NCBI GenBank assembly: GCA_964023275.1
Contig: OZ029916.1
Span: 39,619,396-39,683,395 of the forward strand
Length of the DNA stretch: 64,000 nt
Reading direction: 5' to 3'
Source: Norana najaformis
Lineage: Eukaryota > Annelida > Clitellata > Crassiclitellata > Hormogastridae
The notes under the pieces were generated by a model. The model did not search any database. It worked only from the letters and a program-made list of their open reading frames with translations, and had not been told where the DNA came from. Below are positions 10,327 through 25,500 of the stretch, piece by piece. Numbering within the stretch: position 1 is the first letter of the stretch; each line of letters begins with the position of its first letter. The position numbers and the translations under genes are program-made.

Positions 10327-13300
10327 ATGGCGGACCTGGAGGCAGTCCTGGCAGATGTGAGCTACCTGATGGCGATGGAGAAGTCGAAGACGACGCCAGC
10401 GGCCAGGGCTAGCAAGAAGATCATGCTGCCAGATCCCAGGTATGTGTGTATGCTTATGTATGTATGTGTGTATATGTATGTATGTATCAGAATATTTAGT
10501 CGGCAAACCTTGTTCAGAGACAAAAGTCCCTAGAGATGTGCTTAATGGGGTCTGATGATCTTTTGCAAAAGGGTAAACACAGCCGGAGTTACAATAACTG
10601 GACAACCTTTCCTTCAAGGTTGCATGGTTTGACAACAACTTGTCAGTTTCATTTGCAGCACCATTCAAACAAAGAGTCGATGGTGACTGGCAAACACTTA
10701 CCAGTAATTAGCGATCTGCCATCGAAAACATAGGGTATGATTCTCAAGGTGGCATAGTGGTCGAGACCATCGTCATTATCATTCAGAGGTTAAGTTTTCA
10801 GTTGAGGCAATTACATGCTTGCCCACTTTGGTACCAGTCAGCTTTTGTGGAACTGAAATGCATGATGGGCATTATGTCACATAAGTGAAACATGCCTAGC
10901 TGGTTGTTTGACTTAGGATAACATGCTTGGAACATGTATAGCTGGTGATTCCACTTAGGATAACATGCTGGGAACTGGTGGTTTCACTCAGGTTAACATA
11001 CGTGGAACATATACGGTCATGGCCAAAAGTTTACAACCAGCACTGAAATAGCTAGCAGCCTTTAAACATAAACATTATTTACACTGTTACAAGTGTCTGT
11101 GCAATGGTTAATGTTACTATACAGCAATGGAATCAACATCAGAACCACAGTCAATATTTGCAGTGATATCCTTTGTTCTAATAACAGTTTGTATGTGGTG
11201 TGGCATCCATTGGGCCAGTTTTCTGCAGAACTTGGGTACTATCTTGCACACCCATGTGGCTTTGATGCAGTTAATCTAGTCTGCCTCAGAAGTTGGATTG
11301 TGGACAGAGACCTTCTGTTTCATCACTGTCCACACATTCTCAGTGATGTTCAAGTTCAGATTTTTTCCAGGTCATGGCGCCAGTGGTTGAATTGACGGCT
11401 TACCGTGGTATGATGCACCATCTTGTTGGAAATGGCAGTTCTTGGGGATGTTGATGAAGTTTGGCACTTTCTCTTGCAAGATGTTCATGGTTCAGATACA
11501 TGGTTCCATGTAATGTGGTGTTTTGCAGCATTTTGATTTGTACATCACCCATTTATCATTTATTGTTGTACTCTTTTGTGTGCCGGCATTAACACTGTAA
11601 AGCACAGTTGAAGTAGCTTGCTAGTGACAATGCTGTATAAATTGTTGTGATTACAATTACAGTTACACTATATTATCCACAACCCAGTTCATCCAGCACC
11701 CAACACCGATCCCCACACCATGATCTTTGGCATCTGCTTCACTGTCTGAATAAGATACCTGAGATTATGCCATTGGTGTGGCGGTCTCCTCAAATGCCTG
11801 CAGAGACTGTAAAATTGGGTGTGAGTTCTCTCATCCGAAAATGTTACATTACAAACCCGCAGGTCAGAGGTCCACTGTTTATATTTGGTGGTCACCTTTG
11901 CTCACCCACAGCAATACTGTGATTTGAAGTTCCACAGTTTAGTCACTCTTGCCTGTAGCAACAGCAGTTGAGTGAGCATTTTCAGCTGCTTTTCAGTCTC
12001 TTGAATGCTTTTATGAGATGAATATTTTTGCACCCTTTTCTGGTGTTAGCTCCTTGCCACAAACCATGGCCAGCTGTGCAATGCACACAAAAGCAGTTGA
12101 AATCAAGGGGTCTCTTTCTCAAAGTGAGGACTAATATGGTATTAACATTATATTGTAATTCAGATTCCCTCTATTATCACTCAAATACTACAAGTGCTGC
12201 AGTTTAAATACTTTTAAAGTACAATAAAACCAGCACAAGGGTTATAATACTTGAATATCAACCTTTATAGCTTCTTGACGAATATGACAGTAAAGTAAAC
12301 AAAATATAAACTTCCGAACAATTTTGCCAACTATTTAACACAATAACAATCTGTTGTCACGAGGCTGATAGCAAAAAGCACAGTAACCCCCACAAATAGA
12401 TCAATAACAGCCCAGACATCATCAGGAAGTTGAAAAATGTGTCCGAAAGTGTATGGTTGCAAACATTTGGCCTTGACTGTATAGCTGGTGGTTCTAGGTG
12501 TCTGTTCCACCAGGGTTGGCTGGAAGTGCTTCTGAATAGATGTATTAGAGAGGTGCTATAAAAATTGTGTATTAGATTACATCATGTGAGCTTAGTGGTC
12601 TGTTATGCACCATGGTGGTGTGTTTGGTGGCGTGCTGGGTCTATAATCCAGTGATTGCCGACTTGAGCTTGCTGATCGCACTCTGTGTAATGACCCTGGA
12701 TAAGTAAGTAAGACATTTGTTAACACACCATGTGTCCATCGGCTGAGTAAAGAATTGTAGGTGTAAGTTGTTGTTGGATAAGTTAGTCACACACACCTAT
12801 GATTCAGATTTGCTGACTTTGAGTGCATAATAAGTGTAATAAATAAATAAAAATAAAATAAAATTACAGGAAGGGTAGCCTGAGGGCAAGTTCCAAGGAT
12901 GGTGGTACCACTAAATGTGGCATAAAGGATATGTATGGCTCCAGCAAAGTTACAGTTTTCAAAGTGATATCAAGACACAGCAGACACTCGTGTAGACAGA
13001 ATGCTTGTGAACATCAACTGCCTAGGAGTAATATATATAGATGAAGAGCAGGCCCCCAAGCTGGCCTCTGAGAGGCAGCCTTGGGTATGAAGTGTTAATG
13101 ACTTCGTTTTGCTTAGCCTCGGCACACGAGAGCAGGTGGCCAGTCCTCTCCTATACCGCCTGATCTTCCAACCAACAGTGTGCGGTCAGTGTACCCATTT
13201 TTAGCTGAGTTTTCTAGGGGGCACCAGTGGAGCAGAAATTTCCTTGCACCTTTCTGCCCTGGTGGGGATTGAACCCCCAACTTCTCGGTTGAGTCCAATA

Positions 13301-13482
13301 CGCTGACTGCTAGACTTTCACACACTCCATTCATACATGTATGATATACATATACATGTATAGCAAAAGACTAGCTATATATATATATATACTTATATTT
13401 ACATATTCACATACACTTAACACATTCATATTTGTCTGGAAATGTGTACACAGCTCATATAAATACACTCATACTGTATGCA

Positions 13483-13546
<64 letters not shown>

Positions 13547-16500
13547 TATATTATTGTAAATACTCCGTATATATATATATACTTGTGCAGTTTGTGAACA
13601 TTTCATATAAATACATTAGATATGCATTATATATGCATTCATATATATATATACTATACATACACATTCTGTGAAATAGGTGTATACATAATTGTTATTT
13701 ATAAGCCATATATATATATATAAATATGTGAATGTGTTTATGCACTTTGTATATTGATGCATACATATACTGTATATGGAAGTAACTGCAAGCTATATAG
13801 GCATCTGAATGAAAGCGCTTGTAGGCTTTTTGGTCGGTCGATTTATGCGCAAACAACAATTTCTCTGTGTATGCAATATCAGTATTTATTTACTCAGCTC
13901 ACTGTGAATGGGTGTTACTTAGTAACTTAGCACTTGAGCCTCTCTGACCATTCTCTGTCTGTCTATCTGTCTGTCTGACTCTGCCTCTGTCTCTCGTCAT
14001 AATCTTGGCTGATCTGAACACAATTTCGCAGTCATACCACAAGCTTGCCATAATCCTGGTGCAGTCTAACTTAATTTTACCTGATCTTACCACAGTTTTA
14101 TCAGTACAATATGTTATTGTAATCTTAACATAATCTTATCAACAACTTACTGGTACTATAATCTCACATAATCTTAAAAATCTTATCAACAACTTACTAT
14201 AATCTCACATAATCTTAAAAGAATCTTGCCAAAATCTTACCTCAATCTTACCTGATCTTGCCAGTCATACCAGAATCTTATTACAATCTTATGACCTTAT
14301 GACACTCATCTCAGACTGTTTCCACTATCTTATAATCTTACCTAATCTTGTTGCTGGTTTTACCAATGGTTTTTCTGTAATTTCAGCGTACGAAGTGTCA
14401 TGATCAAGCACTTGGAGAAAATGAAAGAGATGACCTTTGAGAAGATATTCAACCAGAAACTCGGTAGTTCTTTCAGTCTAATTATTTTACTTTTACTTAG
14501 GTAGGTGCAGTGGGAGATTTAGATGGTTTGTCAAAGGTCATCAGAGGTGTGGCCTATTTATTCGATTTAAGACACTTTTAAAAACAATTCTGGTTTGTCG
14601 TAAGAGCAACAAGTCTAAAAGTATGGCATCTTTTGATGATTAACAAATTAGTGTGGCTAGCATGCACATACACAGACTTACCTTACGGTACTTTACTATA
14701 CCTTCCTCAACTAAGCTCACCTTCCATTACCTTCCTTGCCTAACCTTACCATACCTTAACCTTATGTTGTGTAGAGGCAGGGAATAGCTGAGCAGGGGCT
14801 TCCTTCTCATCTTGCTGCTCCTGTCTTCTCATCCTTCGCCTTTTCATCCTAGCCCTCCTTCTTCTGCCTCTCTCTCCTCCACCTCCTCCTCCTCATGCAT
14901 AACCTGATGCAATTTCGGATTCTTTTTTGGAATTTCTCTAGGTTACCTGCTGTTCAAAGACTTCTGCGAGACCAGTGACGAGCAGGTGCCGCAGCTGTCC
15001 TTCTTCGATGAGGTAATTGAGTGGACTTGCTGGCCTTTCCAAAGATTAGACTTGTCAGAACCAGTGGGGTGATGTTTGGTCTTCATTTCATTGGGATTCA
15101 AAGTCTTTTAAACTTCTAGGATGAATGGCACATCAAGTTTAAAGTAGCATGTTTGGCTTCTTTAGCACAGAATTCCAGCCAAGAGCATCAGCATAGAGGT
15201 GTCAGAGGGACATGCCCCAAATAGAAAATCTACTGTTGAATGGCTGCTGAGTGATTACCTAATCTTACCTTACTTTACCTTACCTTATCTTATCAAATCA
15301 CTTGTTAGGTATTTTGTCAGTGATATTCTCAGCACAGAAATTCCAAACCAAATAAAGGTTCTTGTAGCTCCTCATGTCAGTGCATTTTGGATGTGTCAAG
15401 TTCTTTGCATAGATGGGTACTCTAAATTCTCTGGAGTCTTTTAAGTGACGAAACGATTTGTACGACGTTGATGAGGTGTTTTTACAAGCACAAAAACATA
15501 TTGAAAATTTGTTCTTAGGGTTTTTAGTTATCTTAGGGCCTAAATCCATATTCCTGTTGGATAACAGGTTCTGTGAAACTATTTGCAGATAAGAAAGTTT
15601 GAGAAGCTCGAGAGTGACGAAGAGAGAATTAAAACCGCTCGAGCAATCTATGACCAGTTCATCATGAGAGAACTGTTGTCTCAGTCACATGTAAGTGTTA
15701 CGACACCAGTCATTGTCATCATTGTTATTATATTATTATTAATAATAATAATAATTATTATTATTGTTGTTACTATTATAATTCTTATTATTACTATTAC
15801 TATTATTATTACTATTTTTATTATTATTATTGCTATTTTCTCATGCCTCGGCATATGTCGGCAGTTGTCTAGTTCCTTCCTTCCCACCAACATTATATAC
15901 ACTTTACAGCCAAGTTTGCTCTGTGGCATTTGTGGCGCAGAAATCTTGAAATATCTTTCTGTTCTGGTGGGGATTTGAACCCTTGACCTGTGGGTTGACA
16001 GTCCAGCATGCTAACCACCAGGCTGTTGAGATCTCCTTGTTCATCAATAATTCATTTAGTACATTTATGTAGCATCTCTTCACAGTTGCAAATCAGTAAT
16101 TCAATATTTGTGTTGGCTGATCATATTAACAATAGTACCAGCAACTAGCAAATACTTTAGACAAGAATTTAAAATAACCTGCCATATTATCTCGTGCACA
16201 ATGCGCACTTTTTTCGAAAAAAATCTGCTCAAAGTCTGTGCGCATTGTACGTAGGAACAAAATTCTTAGATGTTTTAGGTAAATGCCGATTATGCATAAA
16301 GCCAACTTTTGCACTAACCAAAGGCAACAGATGAAGTTTACATCAACTGAATTTTATTCCCTAGATGGAGGGCATAATATATCACCCGTTCTATCTGTAC
16401 TAAATTGAACGGACCATGGATTGCCTAAGCACGTTAACAGTTTAAAGTTAAATTTAGCCATGGATATATCAGTTGTTTTTTTTATTGTACCAGGCTTATA

Positions 16501-19500
16501 CAAAAACGGCAGTTGACAAGGTGCAAGAAGCCCTTACACAGGCTCAAAAGTCACGTGTCCTAGCTCAGAATATCTTTGAGGTTTGACACTTGAAGGCAAT
16601 AAATTAATTTACAATAACAACAATAATAATAATAATAATAATGGCGATGATGATGATGATGATGACACCAGCAAAGAACTGTGTGAAAATAGAAAGTGTG
16701 CTAATGAATTACGCTGAAAAATCTCAGAATCTGCGTATTACATGTTTGAATAATGGTCTATGTTTCCTTCTATGCATTCACAGCATCCTTACTTAGACCT
16801 ATTGACTTCATTTTAAAAATATAATAAAGCGCTAAATCAGTAAATTATTAAAAAAAATTATAAACAGTAAAAATTAAGCTATATAAAATATTTTTAAAAC
16901 TACTGTTTTTAAAGAACATGTTCAAAATAGATTCAAACGGCAAGTCTGTGTGGTTTATTAGCGGACTTTATATCACTGACCAAAAGCCTACAATGACATT
17001 AAGTTGCCTCAATTGACTTGTTATTGGCTATGTAGTAGTCCTTTTATCACTTTGTATAAGACATCATTAAATGTTAGCTTCATTCAGTCATCTTCCACAA
17101 AAATGACTAAATTTCCAAATTTGTTTTCCACTTTTTGCATATTTGGCAGTGTTCCTCTGGAAAACTATATGCACATGGCTTTTTCTGCATCTGGTTTTGC
17201 AGTGCTTCATGGTTTTGGTGGACATTCATTAGAATCTGTATTTCTTACATGATCCATAGTTTGGCCTAGCTGTTTTAATCATCAGAAATAGTCTTGGATA
17301 AGCTTCACCTAAGACATTCCTTCCATGGAGAAGGAACTTTGATGCTTGCCCTCTGCCTTTATGATAATAGGCCTAATCAGAAGTTATCTAAGGTTCTAAT
17401 AATTTCTTCCTATATATGTCTATAAATACATACACGTACAGGAAATAGCAACAGTGTGACGTTGCAAATGTATGTGATACAGCTCACCAGTATTGGCGAT
17501 TGGCCAAAAGAAGGAAATGCTGATGTGGTACAGTGATCACTGTGTGTACACAAAACTGTGTCTTGTTTTAACAAAGTTGAAGTTTCAAATACAGGTTGTT
17601 TTACACATTTGCTCAGGTTAGTCTCAACTACTTATGCAGACATTTTAGGGAAACAGACATTTGAGTGATCTCCTTTGTTTTCTTAGCCATACATCGAAGA
17701 AATTAAGAGCACGCTTAGAGGCGAACTGTTTGAGAAATTTCTTGAAAGGTAAAATTTATTATTTTATTGATTAATACTGCACTGGGACTTCCTTATATGA
17801 CATACGTCGCTGCAAGCTCGTTGAGCCTTCTCTTGCTTCAGACCTTCCTACTGGAACAGCCTCCCTTTAAACATTTGTTCATTACCGCTTAGTCAAACTC
17901 AACATTCTTTTTCTGTTCATATTAAGACGCACTTTTTTAGATCGATTGGACAGCCGTGTGACTGGCACTTTTGGGAGGTGCTTGTAATGCGCTTTATAAA
18001 TGTCTGTTACATTACATTACATTACTTAATTGTACCACGAATTCTGATATTACAAGGTTGGGTATCTCAATGGAGTTTATTTATGTTTCCTGATTGGTTA
18101 AAGTTAATCCCAATACCATAATTTATATGACCCATATAAATATTAATATCTACAGTGTAAACAATATTGGTTTGTATGTGTGTATTTATGTATGCATATG
18201 ACAACATTTTTGGAGTGCCTCCTTATACGGTATGAATATTAATTTGTGCAGTGTGAATATTAATGTGCATGGTATGAACATTGATCTCTCCAGCAAGAAT
18301 ATTAATTTATTAGGTTGCAAATGTTAATTTATGGAGTTTGACTATTACTCAGTTGATTATAAAATATGAATTTATTAGGTTCAAAAAATTCATTTGCATG
18401 ATCTGAACGTTGCAGTGAGAAATTCACACGATTTTGTCAGTGGAAGAACTTGGAATTGAACATTCAGGTCTGTTGAAGTGGCTGCATGGGTGTTGTGGGA
18501 TCGGTTAGATAGGGTGGAATTGGGTGCGATCTAATCTAATCTAAAATCTTACCTAACCTAATCCAAGTCTAACCTAAAATATGATGCTGCTATCAAATGC
18601 ATAGAACCTATAGCTGTTTTTTTAACAATTCTTATCCAACCTTTCTAATCTAATTTAGTCTTGTTGTATTTAATCAAGTACAGACTGTCTAATCTAATCC
18701 AATCTGAACTAATCTAATCTAATCCAGTTAACCTAATCCAGGCTACTGGGGATCTAATATAGTGTAGCATAAAGTATAATATAGCATAGCATAACGTGAT
18801 ATAATGACTTCTGCAACTGTGTTATCACGATGCATAAGATATCAATCGCTGGTTGCTTTACATGAAAGCATAATCAACAGTCATAATCCATTGGATTTCT
18901 CCAACAGATTATGATTTTTCTAAGTGAATCCAGTGGAAATCCAGCAGGATTTCGACTGGACTTAGAAAAACAAATAAGTAAATATCAAAAATGAATGAAT
19001 GGATTGGCTGTTGGTTTATAGCTCACAATGAATGACTTCAGCGTTCACAGGATAATCGGTCGAGGTGGATTCGGTGAAGTCTACGGATGTCGAAAGGCAG
19101 ACACTGGAAAAATGTGAGTCTTCTCTAGTCTCTTGTGCACTGGCTTGGTGCAACACGTACAGTTACTGTCTGGGTTGATTAAGCTTTGACTGATTGGCAT
19201 TGATGGAGTATTGATTGATTGATTCTTGATTGGTTGAATCTTAATTCACTGATTGAATGGTTGATTGAGCCAGGTTTGGTAACCTGGATTGGTTGTAATT
19301 GTAATCAGAAATTTGTATAGCGTCGCTTCGAGAGAAACTAATCAGAGGCACTTTGTGCTAGCCTTAACAAGACCTGACTGTCCAGCTGGTATCCTGTCCA
19401 CCCTATGGAAATGGATCGTTCCGGTCATAAAATGTTATGATTACATACAATAAAAACTGACCCAGTTGCAGTAAACGCTTGTTGCAAATGAAAAATAATA

Positions 19501-22500
19501 CTCTGCAAGAATAAAAGTCCAAACTGCCAGAATTATCAAGCAAATTTTATGTTTAGACAGTATACTGTAGTCCATCAAAATAACATAAAGACAGCCAAAA
19601 TACTGATGTGTCTGTGGATGTGCCTAGAATTGTGTTGACCTCGATCGACTGTTCATTGATCAATCGAGTTTTGGTTGACCTTTGTTTGATTTGGCCTTTG
19701 CTAAAACCAAGTAGCATTATTTGGGGTGATCATTGTTTGACTCATGAGTGATTGTGAGGATACCTTTTAGCACCTGAGAGATGCTGCTGCTATCCTTTTA
19801 TCACCTAAGTGATAACAATATTACCTTTTCAACAAATGAGTGATGAAAACAATACATATTAACACCTGCGTGACGATGAAGACACCTTTTTAAAACCTGA
19901 GTGATGATGCTTGTACACCTTTGCATTCAGGTACGCAATGAAATGCCTCGACAAGAAGAGGATCAAGATGAAAGGTGGAGAAACACTTGCCCTTAATGAA
20001 CGCATAATGTTATCGCTAGTCAGCACTGAGGTTAGCCAATCAAATCATCAGTTGATTAATTCCTTAATTACATGTAATGTTACTGATTTATGGTTCCCTC
20101 TGTGTACGCAGAAACAAGTGAAGTCTTGAGCCGGTTAACCAGTTGATCAACATCAGTTAGTGTTAACAGCCCAATGAGCTCTTTTGTTACCACCAGCACC
20201 AAAACGTCTTTTCAGATCCTGGAACTAAAAGATTATTCATTCCTGTAGTTCTCATCAGAAGGCTGGAGTGAAAATGAGGATTATCTGCAAATTATGATGG
20301 TGCTTAATGTTATCAATGACACGGCCAAAGATGAGTGAAGCTGATTCAGAATTACAGCCAATTCTGATAAACAATGAACAGCAAAAACAATATTTACTGC
20401 AAATTGTTCTGAAGCATTGCTGCAAATTTCCGTACTCCAAGAAGAAGACTGCTGGCCAGGCTTGAATCAAGTACACAGTAACAATCTGAGGCTGTCGCCA
20501 CATTGAACACTGGCAAGGATATATGACTTAGCTCGTGACTGGCAAATTTGTCAATTGCATTTGCAGATTGTTGACTTACTGCTTCTTGCAGAGATCTAAG
20601 TTATGTCAAAATACATATTTTGTTATGTTTTATGCACTGATTCTTGCATGTTTGCCATAAGTCACTATAGTATCCACATACCCAAAATCTTTTATCAGTT
20701 TGTGCGACCCCTAAATATGGTTCAATTTGGCTAAAATTGTCACCATGTTAGTTTTCTAATAGATGGACTGCAATGGTGAGTTCCAACTGGGAACTTTAAA
20801 CAAAATATATTTTGGACCACCATAATGCATACATACATAAAGACATACATAGGCATGCATACATACATACATAGATACATGCATAAATATCCTGATACGT
20901 ACACATGGCATACGTACATACACATGAAGATAGGTACATGCATATATTGCACTTGCATTTCATTGGTGACAGCTGTCGCTTTTCTTGTTGTAGGAGGGCT
21001 GTCCGTTCATCGTGTGCATGACATACGCTTTTCAGACGCCGGAGAAGCTGTGCTTCATCCTTGACCTGATGAACGGAGGTGACCTCCACTACCATCTGTC
21101 GCAACATGGCGTCTTCAGTGAAAAGGAAGTCCGCTTCTATGCACTCGAAGTCATCCTGGGCCTCGAACACATGCACAGCCGATGCATCGTCTACCGTGAT
21201 CTTAAGGTTGGATTGGGTGGTATGGGATGGGTTAGATGGGGTGGAATTGGGGGCGATTGATTAGGATTTCAGTTTGGTGGTTTTTGGGTTGGATGAAGTT
21301 GGTTTGCAGTTGTGTGGGGGTGAGATTGGATGGGGTCGGGTGGCTTTAGGTAGTGTTAAGTTGAGGTGAGGTTGAATGGGACATTCATTGGGATTGGATA
21401 TGGTCTAATTTAATAAAATCTAAAAATTCTAACGCATCATTATCAATGTATCTTTGATGTCCTTCAGGTCTTAACTTAAATTCATCTGTTTCACATTACT
21501 TATCAGCCCAGCCTTACTTTCGGTTTCTCTGACTTATCGAAGTTTACCTTCAGTGGATTATGAACTTAAATCTGATAATCTTATGATGATTTTAAGATTA
21601 TGAACTAAAAATCTTATGATCATAAAACAGGTTCAAAGAAACCAGGGTTAGGCTATGGTGATAAGCACTTTGAAACGGATGAGTTTAAGTCAAGACCTGA
21701 AGCGCATCACAGAATTGACAGAAGAGAAAGAACTGAACTGGGCAGTGAATTGAAGCCTAACATTGATAGAGGCATGTAAGAAATGAGCAATTACCTTACC
21801 TTGTGTTACCTTATCGTACCTTACTTTTGTTTTGCCTTCTGAAGTTGAAACCTTGCACAGGCGACTACCTTGACAATAGAAATGTAGCAGTTTCTGTTGT
21901 CTATTTTAGCCTGCAAATATACTGCTGGATGAAAATGGTCACGTGCGTATCTCGGATCTGGGATTGGCCTGTGACTTCTCCCGGAAAAAGCCACATGCCA
22001 GTGTGTAAGTAAAGCTGCAGATGTAAGATTTTGCCCCTCCACACCCTATGATATAAAGACGTTCTTACTTTATGTTTCCCATGGGGAATGTTGCACTGGT
22101 AACATGTGATGATCGAATTTTGCTTACAGAGGTACACATGGTTACATGGCTCCAGAGGTTCTGGCTAAAGGAACGGCATACGATTCAAGCGCTGACTGGT
22201 TCTCCCTCGGATGCATGCTCTACAAACTTCTGAAGGGGTAGGATTTCTACGATAATTCAAGAAACAGTTTATTTTGCCGATTTTAAGTTTAAAAAGGTTT
22301 TACGGTCTATATTATATAAGGTAAAGTAAAGTAATTATGCGGTTGTTATGCGCTTCTTTCTGCAATAGTCGTCGGAGGAATTTTTTGCATTGCTTGGTGA
22401 GCTGTTAGTTTTTCTTGGTGTTTTTCTTTTGCATATCTTTGCAACTTTTTCCTTTATTTCTTTGCAAATGTTTACTGCATATCTTTGCAAATTTTAAGCT

Positions 22501-25500
22501 AATGTTTAGATGAGTTTATCTTCTATTTCTGGTGAATTTCTTGTGCAGGCACAGTCCATTTCGCCAGCACAAGACAAAGGACAAGCATGAAATTGATCGG
22601 ATGACGATGACCATGGTCGGTTTGCTTTCGCTTTGCCAAAATAATAATGAAAGTATCAGTAGTAGTAATTATAATGGTAATAATAATAATAGTATTAATA
22701 ATAATGAAATAATAGCAAAATCAAATAGTAATAGTTATAGTTTGTGCGGGAGTTAGGACGAAGGATGACAATGGCAACCCACAATCCACTGGAGACCAGC
22801 TACCTGCTTCAAAGACTCTCAGTGGCTGTCCAGCGTGGGAACGCCATCTGCTTCTCCAGAACTCTACTATGAACATATAGGACGATGATGATGATGATGA
22901 TGATGATAATATAAAAAAAGTTATAGTAATAATATTAATAACATCCAAAAATGATGATCAAGGCTGGAAGGCTTAGAATTTATAATCTATTCATATTCAA
23001 CAATGAAGATGGGGCAGCTTAGAAGTTGAACCTAACCAAATCTCATCTAAGAAGTTCTAACCCTAATCTAGTCTAATCTAATCAAAAAATGAGGAAAAGG
23101 AATACTTAGGACTTGTTAAAAATTGTCATTGACTTTGATCTGTCTAAATTTGTGTTTTTCCTCGATGTTTCTGATGCGCAAGACTCAGGTCTGTATGAAC
23201 TGTTACTATTTATATGTGGGTGGGTTAGAGGGTTGTTAGGTTTATTGATCAGTCTCTCAGTCAGTTTAGAAGATCAAACAATCGATTGCATGATCGAGAG
23301 TTAATGTTATTTGTTTGATTGTTATTTCAGGTTGAGGTTACTTTTGTGTGCATTTCCGTGGAGTTTTATTTGCACTTCGTTTACTTGTTTTAGGTTGAGG
23401 TTTAACAATGGTTTATTGATCATAATGGATAGCAGTGTTGCTTTGGTTTAAGTTGGTTCTTTTGTTTTAAATGGTTATTTGTTTTAAACTAGTTCTTTGA
23501 TTTAAAATTGTTAGCTGCTTTACTTTTTTTATGGTTTAAAATTGTTTTTAGCTTAAACTGTTTCCTTGGTTGGAGGCTGGATGGATTGCAGCAATAATTA
23601 ATTGCTTAGTCTGGTTGCTCTTGTAGAATATCGAATTTCCGGAATCCATGTCGACAGAGATGAGATCACTGCTTGAGGGGTTGCTGAAACGGGATGTCAG
23701 TGAGAGACTCGGCTGCAGAGGAAAGGGGTAGGCAACTTACATTATCTTACATTACCTTACCTTGTCTTACATTACCTTCAACGTTCCCTGTAAGCTGCGC
23801 ACGTGCTCGTGCGCGCAGCAGCTTTCATCATGCCGCGCACTAAAAGTGTTCTCAGCGCAGATAATTTCATTCTTGTCAAGGAGAATAAATTTCATCATTT
23901 CATATACCAAACTTCGTAGAATAGCAACATAGAATTAAGAATTGTAATTGATATTGAACAGCTGGGACACAGATGTCTTAATGCTACGAAGACCCAGTTC
24001 CAAATAGAGAGTAATGGTTGAAGGCCTTGATATCCGATCTCCGATAAAATTATAAGCAGGAATGCAGAGCATGACAAGGAGGGTTTAACAACATAATTAA
24101 GCCCTCTTTGAGCTTGTATATAAATCCAGCCATTGACACTCCCCCGTAGCTATCTTTTTGCATCTGTTTCACATTTTATATATATGGGTCACTGACTCAA
24201 TGTCCTGTCAGCCTCTATTCCGTATCAGTTGCTCAGTTGGAGATGGTGTACAATTATTGGAAAAACAACAAAATCAGAAGAGAAAAATTATAAAATTTTT
24301 CAAAACAGTTGATACATTTATTTGATCTTGTTTAAAATAGGAGAGACTCCGAGAGAGGACTTGAAATAAAAAAGTGTTTACTTTGTACAACTAGTTATAG
24401 CATTTTTAATTTATAACTTTAAAAACTGTTCTGTTAAAGCATTCTTATATTTTCTAAACAATTTTTAAACTTTTCAATTGTTTATTTTTAAAATTATTAT
24501 AAATTTAATATGACAAGTCATTGCATAATTATAGACACTTATTGCAGAAAATAAAACTGGTATCTATATTGTTTATGATTACCTATTTCTGGAACCTATA
24601 GCTATAAATAGCTGAAATTTGATTGTTTTTAAATCAAGTTTTTATCTATATACGTCTGTTTTATCAAAGTTATTAAATTAATTTTGACATTCCTTCCAAT
24701 AATAAAATACCTAATATTAAACCATAACAAAAATAAGATTTAATAAATAACAGTTGGAAATAAAGTCCTTATCAACATTTTGTGCTCAGGTCATTTTTAC
24801 GCTTGCTCAGTACAATCTGCTTAGCGCTCAGCAACCTTCTAACCTTAGAGGGAACGTTGCTTACCTTTTTCTTACCCTACCTTTGATTACCTTTTCTGAC
24901 CCAACCTTGTGTTGTCATTGTTTTACAGTGCAGCTGAAGTGAAGGACCATCCATTCTTCAAGGGCATTGACTGGGGTCAGGTCTATCTCCAGAAATATCC
25001 ACCTCCGCTGATTCCTCCTCGCGGAGAGGTTAACGCAGCCGATGCTTTCGACATCGGATCATTTGATGAGGAGGACACAAAAGGGATCAAGGTAAGGAGG
25101 AATGAAATCGGGTCAACAAAGGTATCTAGTAATTTAGGTCAACAGGAATTAATTTGCGTCAGCGTGAGCAGGAATTAAATTTGGCCACCAAGGTATCAAG
25201 GTAAGCAGAACTTAAATTTGGTCAAGGTGAGCAGGAATAAAATCAGCTTAACAAAAGCTTCAAGGTAAGGAAGAAGGAAATTGGGTCAGTGAAGGCACCG
25301 GGCTACTCAGGTATGAAATTGTTACTTGAAATCTGGTGCAGATGTCAGATAAACAATAGGTATGCATCTTCGTGTTTCATCGCGATGTTACGATCGGTTT
25401 TCCAGTTGACGGAGGCCGATCAGGAACTGTACAAAAACTTCCCTCTAGTTGTTTCTGAGAGATGGCAGCAGGAGATAGCCGAGACCATCTTCAGCGCCGT

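Noticed and set aside
11647-11922. Plus-strand frame of 91 codons
   Set aside because: It is the antisense shadow of the Tc1 transposase remnant (KIMVWG, RRPPHQ) on the minus strand.
20825-21064. Tyr/His/Thr-rich 79-codon frame overlapping GRK exon 10
   Set aside because: The first part is the CATA microsatellite and the second is exon 10 in the wrong frame.
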